From an uncultured Mucispirillum sp. (GTDB taxonomy: Bacteria > Chrysiogenota > Deferribacteres > Deferribacterales > Mucispirillaceae): a stretch of 10,631 nucleotides of DNA. The notes beneath the pieces were generated by a model. The model was not told where the DNA came from. It searched no databases and saw nothing but the letters and a program-made list of their open reading frames with translations. The stretch is from contig CAMWVK010000027.1 in NCBI GenBank assembly GCA_947177675.1, forward strand, positions 1 to 10,631, given 5' to 3'. How positions within the stretch are numbered: position 1 is the stretch's first letter; the number at the start of each line of letters is the position of its first letter. Both the position numbers and the translations under genes were made by a program. Below are positions 1 to 8,566 of the stretch, one piece after another.

Positions 1-50
1 TATTATATCTATTACTATAAAGTGTTAGAATGTAATGTTTTTGAGGTTTT

Positions 51-1592
51 ATGACTATTTGTATTGCTGGAGAGCAGGATAAACATAAACTTGATTTTGC
101 AGCCCGTAACATATACACACTGCCAAGTGATGAGTTTAGAGTTCTGCCCTCATCACTTAAAGATGGCGATTATATTTTAGAAGTTACAACTATCAGGCTT
201 ATTGAACCTATTATTAAAGTTTTAGTTTCTGAAGATATGCTAAGTGCACGAATATCTTTCTATCCTGGCATAAATATAGACAAACAAATAAAATATCAAG
301 ATGTAGTTCTTCACTTAACAGTAAAAAACAAAATCAATCCGGTATATATTAATGATACAGCATTAAAAGAAGCAATAGACCTTTTAAATGAAGGATATAT
401 TGTTGAAAATGTATTGATATGTGAGGGCACTTCTCCAGTTCAGGGAAAGGATGCTAATATAGAATATCTTTTTGAAAGACCTAATATAAAACCAAAACTT
501 TTACCAAATGGCAAAGTAGACTATAAAGAGTTTACAAAATTTATTCTTGTAGGAAAAGACCAGCTTATTGTAAAATACACTCCACCAGATAAAGGTAAGG
601 ATGGCAGAGATATTTTTGGTAATGTAATAAAAGCTAAAGAAGGTGTAGATAAAAGTGTAGAAGTGGGTGAGGGAGTATATTCTAATCTGGGAAAAACTGA
701 ATACCGCTCAAAATATAATGGTCATATAATATTAAGTGGTAATATAGTAAGTGTTCTGCCTATGCTGCAAGTTAATGGTGATGTAGATATGCATATAGGT
801 AATGTGAGATTTGATGGCACTATTTATGTTACTGGTAATGTGCAGTCTGGTTTTATTATTGACAGCGATGATATTATAGTAGAAGGTATTGTTGAACATG
901 CAGACTTAAAAGCACGCAATACTATTGTAATAAAAACAGGTATTAAGGGTATTGGCAATAAAGGCTCAATTAAAGCAGGCGGCAATATTTCAGTAGGATA
1001 CTGTGAAAATGCAAATATTTCAGCAGGCGGTGAATTAAGTATTGAAAAATACTGTTTTAATTCTGATATAGAAGCAGCACAGATTAGTGCTGTTGGTAAA
1101 GATTCCATTATAAGTGGCGGAGATTTAAGAGTATTCTCTAAATTGCATGTTACTAATTTAGGCTCAAAAAATTCTGGTAAAATGGAAGTTAGTCTTGGTT
1201 ACTCTCCATTGCTTCAAAATAAAGCAGAAAAAGTAAAAGTTGAAATTAACCAGTTAAGCGAATCTTTAGAAAAAATAAATGATGTTTTATCAAAAATAAA
1301 TATTCAGGACCCTAAAATACAAAGTAATCCAAAAGTAAAAATGCTGCTTGACAACTCAGACGCATTTAAACGCAGACTGCCACTGCTTGAAAAAAAATAT
1401 AATGAATTAATGCGTAAATCTGTCTGTGATGCTCCTAAAGTAATAGTAGAGAATATAATATATTCGGGTGTTGAATTAAATATGTTAAATATTACAAGAA
1501 AAATAAAATCAGAAATGAGCCATGTAGAGTTTACATATAATGAGCTTTCCAGAGAAATCATCAATAGACCTATACAAAATAAAGAAGCATAG
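51..1592 (+). CDS. FapA/DUF342 family protein (polymerising beta-helix type)
   Basis: This 513-residue protein matches the FapA (DUF342, 'flagellar assembly protein A') architecture. Residues about 55-150 look like the FapA N-terminal domain, ending in a GTSPVQGKDANIEYLF stretch typical of the family. The signature PPDKGKDGRDIFGNVI lies at 178-193. Residues about 225-375 are a run of short G-V/I-containing strands (for example DGTIYVTGNV, KGSIKAGGNISVG, ISAGGELSIE), expected to fold as a right-handed beta-helix. Residues about 388-460 are charged and heptad-like, probably a coiled coil. There is no signal peptide or membrane segment, so it is probably cytoplasmic. The start is supported by GAGG at 43-46, four bases before the ATG. 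It lies 36 bases upstream of an ExeA-like ATPase gene. Family knowledge links such proteins to flagella, polarity or envelope functions, but the biochemical role is unsettled. Family assignment is firm; a flagellar role here is not shown. Confidence 0.85.
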   Translation: MTICIAGEQDKHKLDFAARNIYTLPSDEFRVLPSSLKDGDYILEVTTIRLIEPIIKVLVSEDMLSARISFYPGINIDKQIKYQDVVLHLTVKNKINPVYINDTALKEAIDLLNEGYIVENVLICEGTSPVQGKDANIEYLFERPNIKPKLLPNGKVDYKEFTKFILVGKDQLIVKYTPPDKGKDGRDIFGNVIKAKEGVDKSVEVGEGVYSNLGKTEYRSKYNGHIILSGNIVSVLPMLQVNGDVDMHIGNVRFDGTIYVTGNVQSGFIIDSDDIIVEGIVEHADLKARNTIVIKTGIKGIGNKGSIKAGGNISVGYCENANISAGGELSIEKYCFNSDIEAAQISAVGKDSIISGGDLRVFSKLHVTNLGSKNSGKMEVSLGYSPLLQNKAEKVKVEINQLSESLEKINDVLSKINIQDPKIQSNPKVKMLLDNSDAFKRRLPLLEKKYNELMRKSVCDAPKVIVENIIYSGVELNMLNITRKIKSEMSHVEFTYNELSREIINRPIQNKEA

Positions 1593-1628
1593 CACATACA
1601 TAAAATAGATAGAGGCATACAAGAAAAT

Positions 1629-3101
1629 ATGAGAACATTCACAGAATTTTTTGGTTTTTACCAAGATCCTTTTAAAAGGACTCCTGATGTAGATTTTTAC
1701 TATCCAACGCAAATGCATGTAGATGCATTAGATACTTTACAGTATTTAATACATTCTGATGAACCGTTTGCTGTATTAACAGGAGAGCCTGGCACAGGGA
1801 AAACTATTACTATTAAAAAATTTATAAATGAACTGCCTGCAAATATTGTTTCTGCATATATATTATTTCCAAATCTTACTCCAGAAGAGCTTTTTATGGC
1901 AATACTTGAAGATTTTAATATACATGTAGATAAATCACTTACAAAAAATGCACTTTTTGCTAAACTCCGTGATTTTTTAGTAGAGATAGGATCTGTTGGT
2001 CAAAAAGCTGTTATTATTATAGATGAGGCACAAAATCTGCCAAATGAAACATTAGAAGAACTGCGTCTTTTATCTAATTTAGAAACAGAAAAAGACAAGC
2101 TTTTAAAAATCATATTAGCAGGTCAGCCAGAGCTTGATGAAAAATTAAATGAAGAAAGTTTGAGACAGTTAAAACAGCGTGTAACTTTATATGTGAAGCT
2201 TGATAATATAAAACAGGAAGATATAAAAAATTATATTTATTCTCATCTTGAAAAAGCAGGCAAAAGTTATGTTAAAATCCACAGCGGAGTAGTTAAGCGT
2301 ATTGCTAAAATCACAAAAGGCAACCCAAGACTTATTAATACTCTTATGGAAAGGACAATTATTGCTGCCTTTTTAGATAACTCTCATACTATTACTGAAA
2401 ATCATTTAGTAAGTGCATTATCAAGTGTAAATAATGTAATGGCAACGGTTCATAAAAGAAAGGGGGAAAAGGCAAAACCATTTGTTATTACAGCAGTTAT
2501 TGCCTGCCTTGCAGTATTAGTTGGCTTTTTAGGTGTAGATAAAATATTTAATTTGACAGATAAACAGCCTGCTGCACAGATTGCTGCAAATAATTATACA
2601 CAGCAGCCAGTAGAAACTACAGTTCAGGCGCCTGTTCAAAAAGAGCAGACACCAGCACCAAGTATAGAAACAAATGCTGCACCTGCACCTGTTCAAGAAT
2701 ATGCTGATAATACAATAAGTAATAATGATATAAATACTAGTGTGAATACTGATATATATAATATTCCAGAAGTGGCAGAAAGCAATTCTGATGCAGTGTC
2801 ATATAATCCATATTCTTCTGCAGTTGAGCCGCAAATAAATGATATACCACAAGTTGAAGAACAGATGATGATAGATGAGCCAGCTCCAGTTGTTAATAAA
2901 AGGCAAGATGTATATATATTAGTTAATTCTCTAAATATACGCGCAATTCCAAGCCTTGAATCTGCCCGTGTTGCAGCTGCAAAAGTTGGTCAGAAATATG
3001 AATATGTTTCAGAAAATGAAGACTGGGTGCAGATACGACTTTCACCTATACTTACAGGCTGGGTATTTAAACAGTATGTAAGCATATCAGAAAGACCATA
3101 A
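1629..3101 (+). CDS. ExeA/GspA-like AAA ATPase with one membrane anchor and C-terminal SH3 domain
   Basis: A 490-residue protein. The N-terminus (FFGFYQDPFKRTPD, 7-20) is the usual opening of ExeA/GspA-type ATPases. Walker A is GEPGTGKT at 52-59, Walker B is AVIIIDEAQ at 127-135, and an ILAGQPEL motif at 162-169 completes the ATPase core, which runs to about 270. A basic stretch (HKRKGEKAK) precedes a single membrane helix at about 284-303, so the ATPase should be cytoplasmic and the rest periplasmic. Residues about 313-420 form a low-complexity P/Q/A/N/E linker. Residues about 428-487 look like a bacterial SH3 domain (LVNSLNIRAIPS, then WVQIR and GWVFKQYV). Classical ExeA carries a peptidoglycan-binding domain in this place and helps insert the secretin through the cell wall, so a wall-linked role is a reasonable inference. 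No type II secretion gene is visible. The ribosome binding site is weak (AGAGG at 1611-1615, 13 bases upstream), but the start fits the family N-terminus. Confidence 0.85.
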   Translation: MRTFTEFFGFYQDPFKRTPDVDFYYPTQMHVDALDTLQYLIHSDEPFAVLTGEPGTGKTITIKKFINELPANIVSAYILFPNLTPEELFMAILEDFNIHVDKSLTKNALFAKLRDFLVEIGSVGQKAVIIIDEAQNLPNETLEELRLLSNLETEKDKLLKIILAGQPELDEKLNEESLRQLKQRVTLYVKLDNIKQEDIKNYIYSHLEKAGKSYVKIHSGVVKRIAKITKGNPRLINTLMERTIIAAFLDNSHTITENHLVSALSSVNNVMATVHKRKGEKAKPFVITAVIACLAVLVGFLGVDKIFNLTDKQPAAQIAANNYTQQPVETTVQAPVQKEQTPAPSIETNAAPAPVQEYADNTISNNDINTSVNTDIYNIPEVAESNSDAVSYNPYSSAVEPQINDIPQVEEQMMIDEPAPVVNKRQDVYILVNSLNIRAIPSLESARVAAAKVGQKYEYVSENEDWVQIRLSPILTGWVFKQYVSISERP

Positions 3102-3111
3102 GGGAAATATA

Positions 3112-4458
3112 ATGAATATTGTTATTGTGGGTGCTGGAGAAGTAGGCACCCATATTGCCTCTCAGCTTGTAGCAGAACAGAAAGATGTAGTAATTATAGA
3201 AAAAGACCCCGCCTGTGCAGCAAAAGCATCTAATATGCTTGACTGTCTTGTGGTAACTGGCGAAGGTTCAAATGTTGATGTTTTAAGGCAGGCTGGGGCA
3301 GAAAATGCAGATATTTTTATTGCTGCTACAAGTATAGATGAAGTTAATATGATATCATGTTTTGTGGCAGGAAGTGCTTTTAATACCCCAATAAAAATAG
3401 CCCGTGTTAGAAATGTTGATTATATGCGTGGTGGACTTTTAAAAAATTCATCAATAGGTATAGATTATCTTGTAAATCCAGAGATTGAAGCAGCTTTTGA
3501 TATAGTGCAGACAGTCCTGCATGGTGCATCAAGCGGTATATTTGCATTTCAAGGCACTAATGCTCAGTTACGAGATTTTTTAGTAAAAGATGACAGCATT
3601 TTTAATGGTGTATTAGTAAAAAATATCCGTTCTCTTATTGACCAGAATTTTATTATTGCAGGTGTTTTGCGTAATGAAATGCTGCATATTCCAAAAGGTG
3701 ATTTCCAAATCTTAACAGGCGACCATATATATATTGTAGCTCTTGGAAAATCATTTAATAAAATATTGACTCGTGCTGGTATGACTGTTGATAAGCTTAA
3801 AAGAATAGTGCTTGTAGGAGGCGGGTTAATAGGCAAACACATTGCGGGTATGCTTATAGAAGATGGCAAAGATGTGCGTATTATTGAAAAAGATTATGAA
3901 AGATGTAAAGAACTCTCTGCACTTTATCCAGAAGCTACTGTTATTAATGGCAATATTTCAGACCAGGATGTTTTTGAAGAAGAAAATATTGCATATACTG
4001 ATGCCATAATCACTACTACTCAAAGCGAAGAATTAAATATTCTTGCAGGTGTTTATGCAAAAAGCAAGGGTGTGAAAAGGGCGGTAGCATTAATTGATAA
4101 GTTAAACTATACTACCCTTGCAACAAATCTAGGAATAGATTCCTGTATCAGTGCAAAGCTTAGCTCTGTTGATGCTATTCTTAAATTTATCCGTAAAGGA
4201 AATATTAAAAATGTATATACAATATTTGAAGGACAGGCAGAAGCTATTGAATTTATAGTAGGTGGCAGTAATCATAATATTGTAGGTAAAAAAATTATGG
4301 ATTTAAAACTTCCAGCAGGCTGTCTGATTATTACAGTCCAGCGTCATAGAAAAACAATTATTCCAACAGGCTCATTTGTAATAGAAGAAGGGGACAGTCT
4401 TATAATATTTGTAGCTCATGATGAGATAAGCAGGCTTGAGGAGCTGTTTAATAAATGA
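3112..4458 (+). CDS. trkA: Trk system potassium uptake regulatory protein TrkA
   Basis: TrkA is the cytoplasmic NAD(H)- and nucleotide-binding gating ring of the Trk K+ uptake channel. The 448-residue product has the expected duplicated layout: a first Rossmann RCK-N domain with GAGEVG at 7-12 and an acidic residue at strand-2 end (E30), a first RCK-C at about 138-218, a second RCK-N with GGGLIG at 236-241 and E259, and a second RCK-C at about 365-446. Length matches the usual two-repeat TrkA. AGGGA at 3101-3105, beginning on the last base of the preceding stop codon, is a good ribosome binding site six bases before the ATG. The gene is 10 bases after the ExeA-like gene and overlaps trkH by four bases, so translation of the channel subunit is likely coupled to it. 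Both nucleotide sites look intact. Confidence 0.95.
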   Translation: MNIVIVGAGEVGTHIASQLVAEQKDVVIIEKDPACAAKASNMLDCLVVTGEGSNVDVLRQAGAENADIFIAATSIDEVNMISCFVAGSAFNTPIKIARVRNVDYMRGGLLKNSSIGIDYLVNPEIEAAFDIVQTVLHGASSGIFAFQGTNAQLRDFLVKDDSIFNGVLVKNIRSLIDQNFIIAGVLRNEMLHIPKGDFQILTGDHIYIVALGKSFNKILTRAGMTVDKLKRIVLVGGGLIGKHIAGMLIEDGKDVRIIEKDYERCKELSALYPEATVINGNISDQDVFEEENIAYTDAIITTTQSEELNILAGVYAKSKGVKRAVALIDKLNYTTLATNLGIDSCISAKLSSVDAILKFIRKGNIKNVYTIFEGQAEAIEFIVGGSNHNIVGKKIMDLKLPAGCLIITVQRHRKTIIPTGSFVIEEGDSLIIFVAHDEISRLEELFNK

Positions 4459-5945
4459 TACATCAGTTAAGGTTAATATTACGGCCTATTGTTTTTATTA
4501 ACTTAATTCTTTCATGTTTTATGGCTTTTTGCGGATTTTATGCTTTTATGTATAATGAAAATAATGAAGCTGTATCTTTTTTAAAAACAACGGTTGTAAT
4601 TATTTTATTATCTGCCGTGCTTGCATTTTTTTCAAAAAGCAGGGGTAAAAAAACTATTACAATAAGAAGCGGTTTTGTGCTTGTAGTATTTATATGGGTT
4701 TTTACATGTATTGTAGGTGCACTTCCTTATTATGTATCTGGTGTACTTCTTAATATATATGATGCACTGTTTGAATCTGTTTCTGGGTTTACAACAGTAG
4801 GAGCATCTATATTATCAGATATAGAAAGTCTTCCAAAATCTATGCAGTTATGGCGTGCAATTTCTCACTGGATAGGCGGCGGCGGAATTATTGTATTATC
4901 TGTTGCTATACTTCCACTTTTAGGTATAGGCGGCACTCATCTTATGCATGTGGAAACAACAGGAGTCACAAAAGAAAAGCTGACACCAAGAATAACTCAG
5001 ACTGCAAAGTTTATTTGGATTTTATATCTTTCATTAAATATTATAGGTATAGTTCTTCTTTCTTACGGCGGTATGAATTTTCTTGATGCTTTTACTCATG
5101 CGTCAAGTGCTATTGCAACAGGCGGATTTTCTAATAAAAATAATTCAGTTTCATATTTTTCTTCAGCATATATTGACTGGGTTTTAATAGTGTTTATGTA
5201 TATAGGCTCACTTAACTTTTTAGTGTTAATAAAGACTGTCCGCGGTAATTTTAAAAGTATAATAAACGATTCTGAAATAAAGCTTTTTACACTGATTATT
5301 GTTTTAATCTCTGCATTAGTTTCCATTTTCTTATATATTCAACCAAATGGATTTACTGGAATGGATGGAAAAACTTATACATCTTTATTGGATGCTGTAA
5401 GATTTGGCACATTTCAAGTAGTGTCCGTTATCAGCACAACAGGATTTGCAACAGCAGATTATAATTTATGGCATCCAGCCGCTCAAATATTAATATTTGT
5501 ATTATTTTTTATTGGCGGTTCATCTGGCTCTACAAGCGGCGGTATAAAAGTTGTCCGCCATATAATTATGTTTAAACAGGCTGTCATAAATATAAAATCT
5601 CTTATACACCCAAAAGGTGTTTTTGCAATGCGTCTTAACGGAAATCCGGTATCTAATCAAGTAGTCATTACTGTTATGGGCTTTATTGTTGTCTACATGA
5701 TTACACTTTTTATTGGGGCATTTATTGTAGCATTAAGCGGAGCAGTTACACCAACTGAGGCACTTGGTGCAATGCTTGGCTGTCTTGGCACTGTTGGACC
5801 TGGTTTTGGAGCAGTAGGTCCTGCAAGTAATTATGGATTTCTGCCAGATTTTGTAAAATTAACCCTTTCTATATCAATGATTATAGGGCGTTTAGAATTA
5901 TTTACAGTATTTATTCTTTTCACCCCATGGTTTTGGAAAAAATGA
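4455..5945 (+). CDS. trkH: Trk system potassium uptake channel subunit TrkH
   Basis: TrkH is the inner-membrane K+-translocating subunit that works with TrkA. The 496-residue product is strongly hydrophobic and holds all four pore-loop filter motifs of the family: SGFTTVGAS (about 110-118), SSAIATGGFS (217-226), ISTTGFATAD (326-335) and LGTVGPGFG (444-452). A glycine/serine-rich GGSSGSTSGGIK at 354-365 corresponds to the conserved loop in the third pore repeat region thought to gate TrkH channels. Length is close to the usual 480-490. The ATG overlaps the trkA stop as ATGA (4455-4458), with GAGGAG at 4438-4443 as a somewhat distant ribosome binding site. The last codons overlap the start of hypF. 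TrkH is distinguished from KtrB by its length and its pairing with a two-repeat TrkA. Confidence 0.95.
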   Translation: MIHQLRLILRPIVFINLILSCFMAFCGFYAFMYNENNEAVSFLKTTVVIILLSAVLAFFSKSRGKKTITIRSGFVLVVFIWVFTCIVGALPYYVSGVLLNIYDALFESVSGFTTVGASILSDIESLPKSMQLWRAISHWIGGGGIIVLSVAILPLLGIGGTHLMHVETTGVTKEKLTPRITQTAKFIWILYLSLNIIGIVLLSYGGMNFLDAFTHASSAIATGGFSNKNNSVSYFSSAYIDWVLIVFMYIGSLNFLVLIKTVRGNFKSIINDSEIKLFTLIIVLISALVSIFLYIQPNGFTGMDGKTYTSLLDAVRFGTFQVVSVISTTGFATADYNLWHPAAQILIFVLFFIGGSSGSTSGGIKVVRHIIMFKQAVINIKSLIHPKGVFAMRLNGNPVSNQVVITVMGFIVVYMITLFIGAFIVALSGAVTPTEALGAMLGCLGTVGPGFGAVGPASNYGFLPDFVKLTLSISMIIGRLELFTVFILFTPWFWKK

Positions 5946-8215
5946 TTACACGGCAGATAACAATACAAGGCATAGTGCAAGGTGTAGGATTTAGACCTTT
6001 TATCAAAAATTTAGCAGACAGTATGCACATAAAAGGTTCAGTAATAAATACTAGCAGAGGGGTTATTATAAAAGCAAACCTGTGGGATGATGAGGTTGAT
6101 AAGTTTATTATAAAAATAAAAGAAAATGCACCAGCTTTATCTCATATTGTAAGTATTGATGTAAAAGATATTGAGCATATAGATTATAATAATTTTTTCA
6201 TAGAAACATCAGAAGATTTAGGGGGTATTACTCTTATACCGCCAGATATGGCAGTATGTGATGAATGCAGAAGTGAAATATTGGATATAGGTGAAAGAAG
6301 ATTTTTTTACCCATTTACTAACTGTACAAACTGCGGACCACGATATTCTATAATAGAAAAGCTGCCTTATGACAGATGCAGGACCACAATGAAAGATTTT
6401 GAAATGTGTGATGACTGCTATGATGAATATACAAACATAAGCGATAGAAGATACCACGCTCAGCCTGTTGCATGTGTGGAATGCGGTCCAAAAGTTACAC
6501 TTAATTTTAAAGGGAAGATTATTGAAAATCAGGAAGAAGCCTTTAAAAAAACAGCAGATTATATTGATAATGGCGGCATAGTGGCTGTTAAAGGAATAGG
6601 TGGCTATCATTTAATTTGCAGTGCAGAGCAGGATAGTGCAGTGTTAAAATTAAGAGAGCTTAAAAAACGAAGCACTAAACCTTTTGCAGTAATGGCAGAA
6701 AATATTCAGACTATTAAAAGATATGCAGTCGTTCCAAAAATTGTGGAAGATACTCTTACAAGACCAGAAAGTCCTATAGTTATTTTTGAATGGTTTAGGC
6801 GGCCTTTTTCTGACTATGTATCGCCTGATTCAAATAAAATAGGTATAATGACAGCATATACTCCACTGCATATTGTATTATTTCAGTATATGAAAACAAA
6901 GTTTATAATAGCTACAAGTGCAAACCATAAAGATGAGCCTATTGCTAAAAATCAGGAAGAAGCAGAAAGAAATTTAAGTGAATTTACTGATGTTTTCCTG
7001 CATCATAACAGAGATATTTTTCAGAGAGTAGATGACAGTGTATATGCACTTGCTGATTATGGCTTTATACTTTTCAGACGAGCAAGAGGCTATGCTCCAT
7101 ATCCTGTAGCATTAAAAACTGATAATCAGGAAGAAATATTTGCAGCTGGTGCAAATCTTAAAAGCTCACTGCTTTTTTATAAATCAGGCTTTGCATTTTT
7201 AAGCCAGTATATTGGCGATTTGGATAATATTGAAACAGAGCAGATGTATGAAGAAGTGCATGATAATATGAAATCACTTTTTAATATTAACCCAGTAACA
7301 GCAGTAGTTGATTATCACAGCCAGTATCGGTCTACACTTTTTGCAGAAAATAAATATAAAAAAATATATAAAGTGCAGCACCATACTGCCCATTTTGCAT
7401 CCTGTCTGGCAGAAAATTCATATTATGATAATGCGATAGGAATAGTTATGGATGGCTTTGGTCTAGGGACAGATAATAAAGCCTGGGGTGGAGAAATATT
7501 TATAAACGAAAATAATACAGTTACAAGATATGCACATATAGAAAACTATATTCAGCCGGGGCTTGATTCTGCAGCTAAAAACCCTGTCCGCATGGTTATA
7601 TCATACCTTTATACTGAAAAGCTGCTGGATAATGTAATAGATAAATTTATTTTATCAGGCTATACTACTGAGCAGGAAATCTCCCTTATAAAAATGGCAG
7701 TAGATAATAAGCTGAATTCTATAGAAACAAGTGCAGCAGGCAGGCTTTTTGAAAGTGCAGGCTCTTTGTGTTTATTAAAACGCTCAAATGAATATGAAGG
7801 AGAACTTGCCATTCTTTTTGAAAATTTGGCATTTAAAGAGTGTAATGAAAGTTATAAATTTATATATGAAGATAATAAAATAAAGCTTTCAAAGGTATTT
7901 AAAGAAATGGTTGATGATATATTAAATAATCAGGACATTAGAATAATATCATCAAAATTTCATAACGGCTTTGCAAATGTTATATATGATATATGTATTG
8001 ATATAAAGAATAAATTTGGCATAACTGCTGCTGCATTATCTGGCGGAGTTATGCAGAATATATTTTTAAGCAGTAAAATATATAATATGCTTTCAGCAGA
8101 TGGTTTTACAGTGCTTACACATCAAAAAGTTCCTGCAAATGATGCTGGTATTGCATTAGGCCAGTTATACTGCTATTTAAATAATATTACATTAAAAGTG
8201 CAGAATAATTTTTAA
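5942..8215 (+). CDS. hypF: Carbamoyltransferase HypF, [NiFe]-hydrogenase maturation
   Basis: HypF uses carbamoyl phosphate and ATP to form carbamoyl-adenylate and passes the carbamoyl group to HypE, giving the CN ligands of the [NiFe] centre. In order, the 757 residues show an acylphosphatase domain (GIVQGVGFRPF, 10-20), paired zinc fingers with the canonical spacing (C106, C109, C128, C131, C156, C159, C178, C181), a YrdC-like domain (VKGIGGYHLIC at 216-226, KKRSTKPFAVM at 241-251, TSANHKDEPI at 325-334, HNRDIFQRVDDSV at 355-367), and a Kae1-like carbamoyltransferase domain (QHHTAH at 479-484, MDGFGLGTD at 503-511, ALSGGVMQN at 698-706, PANDAGIALGQ at 731-741). Length is normal. I place the start at 5942, not at the in-frame ATG at 5927: it gives an ATGA overlap with the trkH stop, has GGA at 5935-5937, and puts the acylphosphatase strand directly at the N-terminus. 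No other hyp gene is nearby. Confidence 0.95.
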   Translation: MITRQITIQGIVQGVGFRPFIKNLADSMHIKGSVINTSRGVIIKANLWDDEVDKFIIKIKENAPALSHIVSIDVKDIEHIDYNNFFIETSEDLGGITLIPPDMAVCDECRSEILDIGERRFFYPFTNCTNCGPRYSIIEKLPYDRCRTTMKDFEMCDDCYDEYTNISDRRYHAQPVACVECGPKVTLNFKGKIIENQEEAFKKTADYIDNGGIVAVKGIGGYHLICSAEQDSAVLKLRELKKRSTKPFAVMAENIQTIKRYAVVPKIVEDTLTRPESPIVIFEWFRRPFSDYVSPDSNKIGIMTAYTPLHIVLFQYMKTKFIIATSANHKDEPIAKNQEEAERNLSEFTDVFLHHNRDIFQRVDDSVYALADYGFILFRRARGYAPYPVALKTDNQEEIFAAGANLKSSLLFYKSGFAFLSQYIGDLDNIETEQMYEEVHDNMKSLFNINPVTAVVDYHSQYRSTLFAENKYKKIYKVQHHTAHFASCLAENSYYDNAIGIVMDGFGLGTDNKAWGGEIFINENNTVTRYAHIENYIQPGLDSAAKNPVRMVISYLYTEKLLDNVIDKFILSGYTTEQEISLIKMAVDNKLNSIETSAAGRLFESAGSLCLLKRSNEYEGELAILFENLAFKECNESYKFIYEDNKIKLSKVFKEMVDDILNNQDIRIISSKFHNGFANVIYDICIDIKNKFGITAAALSGGVMQNIFLSSKIYNMLSADGFTVLTHQKVPANDAGIALGQLYCYLNNITLKVQNNF

Positions 8216-8317
8216 TAGTGTGTTGAAAATTTACAGCTTTAAAATGTGAATTTATTTATATAAACAAATTTGAAAATACTGAACAGTTTAAAAATATATT
8301 TATTAATGTGGTTTAGT

Positions 8318-8329
8318 CCAAAATTTTGG
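8318..8329. repeat. 12-base perfect palindrome CCAAAATTTTGG
   Basis: CCAAAATTTTGG reads the same on both strands and lies about 100 bases after the hypF stop. It has no loop and no T-run directly behind it, so it is a poor terminator. It could be a protein-binding site, or chance in AT-rich DNA, although the flanking CC/GG makes chance somewhat less likely. Confidence 0.4.
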
Positions 8330-8466
8330 GTGAGTTCATCATTTGTTTTTCTGGCTCAGTATGACAAACCTGTAGCATATATTCATTTTATTTTCATTAT
8401 TAAACATAGTAAAACATAATTATTAATCTGCTGCTATATTAGGATATTCTGCCATATTGTTTAGTA

Positions 8467-8475
8467 TGATATAAT
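8467..8475 (+). promoter_or_regulatory. Extended -10 promoter-like site
   Basis: TGATATAAT is a perfect TGn plus TATAAT extended -10 element. The hexamer 17 bases upstream (TTCTGC at 8447-8452) is a poor -35, which extended -10 promoters can tolerate. Transcription would start near 8482, about 270 bases before the membrane protein gene, giving either a long leader or a separate small RNA. Such matches arise easily in DNA this AT-rich, so confidence is low. Confidence 0.3.
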
Positions 8476-8566
8476 TACATAGTGTTTTTAAGTGTCAACA
8501 GCAATATACTCTTTCTTATAAACAATTTTCTATATTTTAACCACTGTCTATTTTTAAGCATCAGCG

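Noticed and set aside
1..50. Promoter for the first gene
   Set aside because: TATAAA at 16-21 is the only candidate; a correctly spaced -35 would lie at or beyond the window edge, so it cannot be judged.
824..1108. 94-codon minus-strand open frame inside the fapA-like gene
   Set aside because: It is antisense to the repetitive beta-helix region, whose repeat structure keeps the reverse frame open.
1304..1718. Minus-strand open frames across the fapA/exeA-like junction
   Set aside because: They run opposite two well-supported genes and have hydrophobic, serine-rich translations typical of reverse frames in AT-rich DNA.
3564..3869. 101-codon minus-strand open frame inside trkA
   Set aside because: It is antisense to a conserved trkA region and its protein resembles nothing.
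4850..5326. Short frames on both strands inside trkH
   Set aside because: They overlap sequence coding for conserved TrkH filter motifs and show no features of their own.
6218..6610. 130-codon minus-strand open frame opposite hypF
   Set aside because: It lies wholly within the zinc-finger and YrdC coding part of hypF and its translation shows no domain; a shadow of the real gene.
8216..8300. Terminator after hypF
   Set aside because: I found only short AT palindromes such as TTTATATAAA, with no stable stem followed by a T-run.
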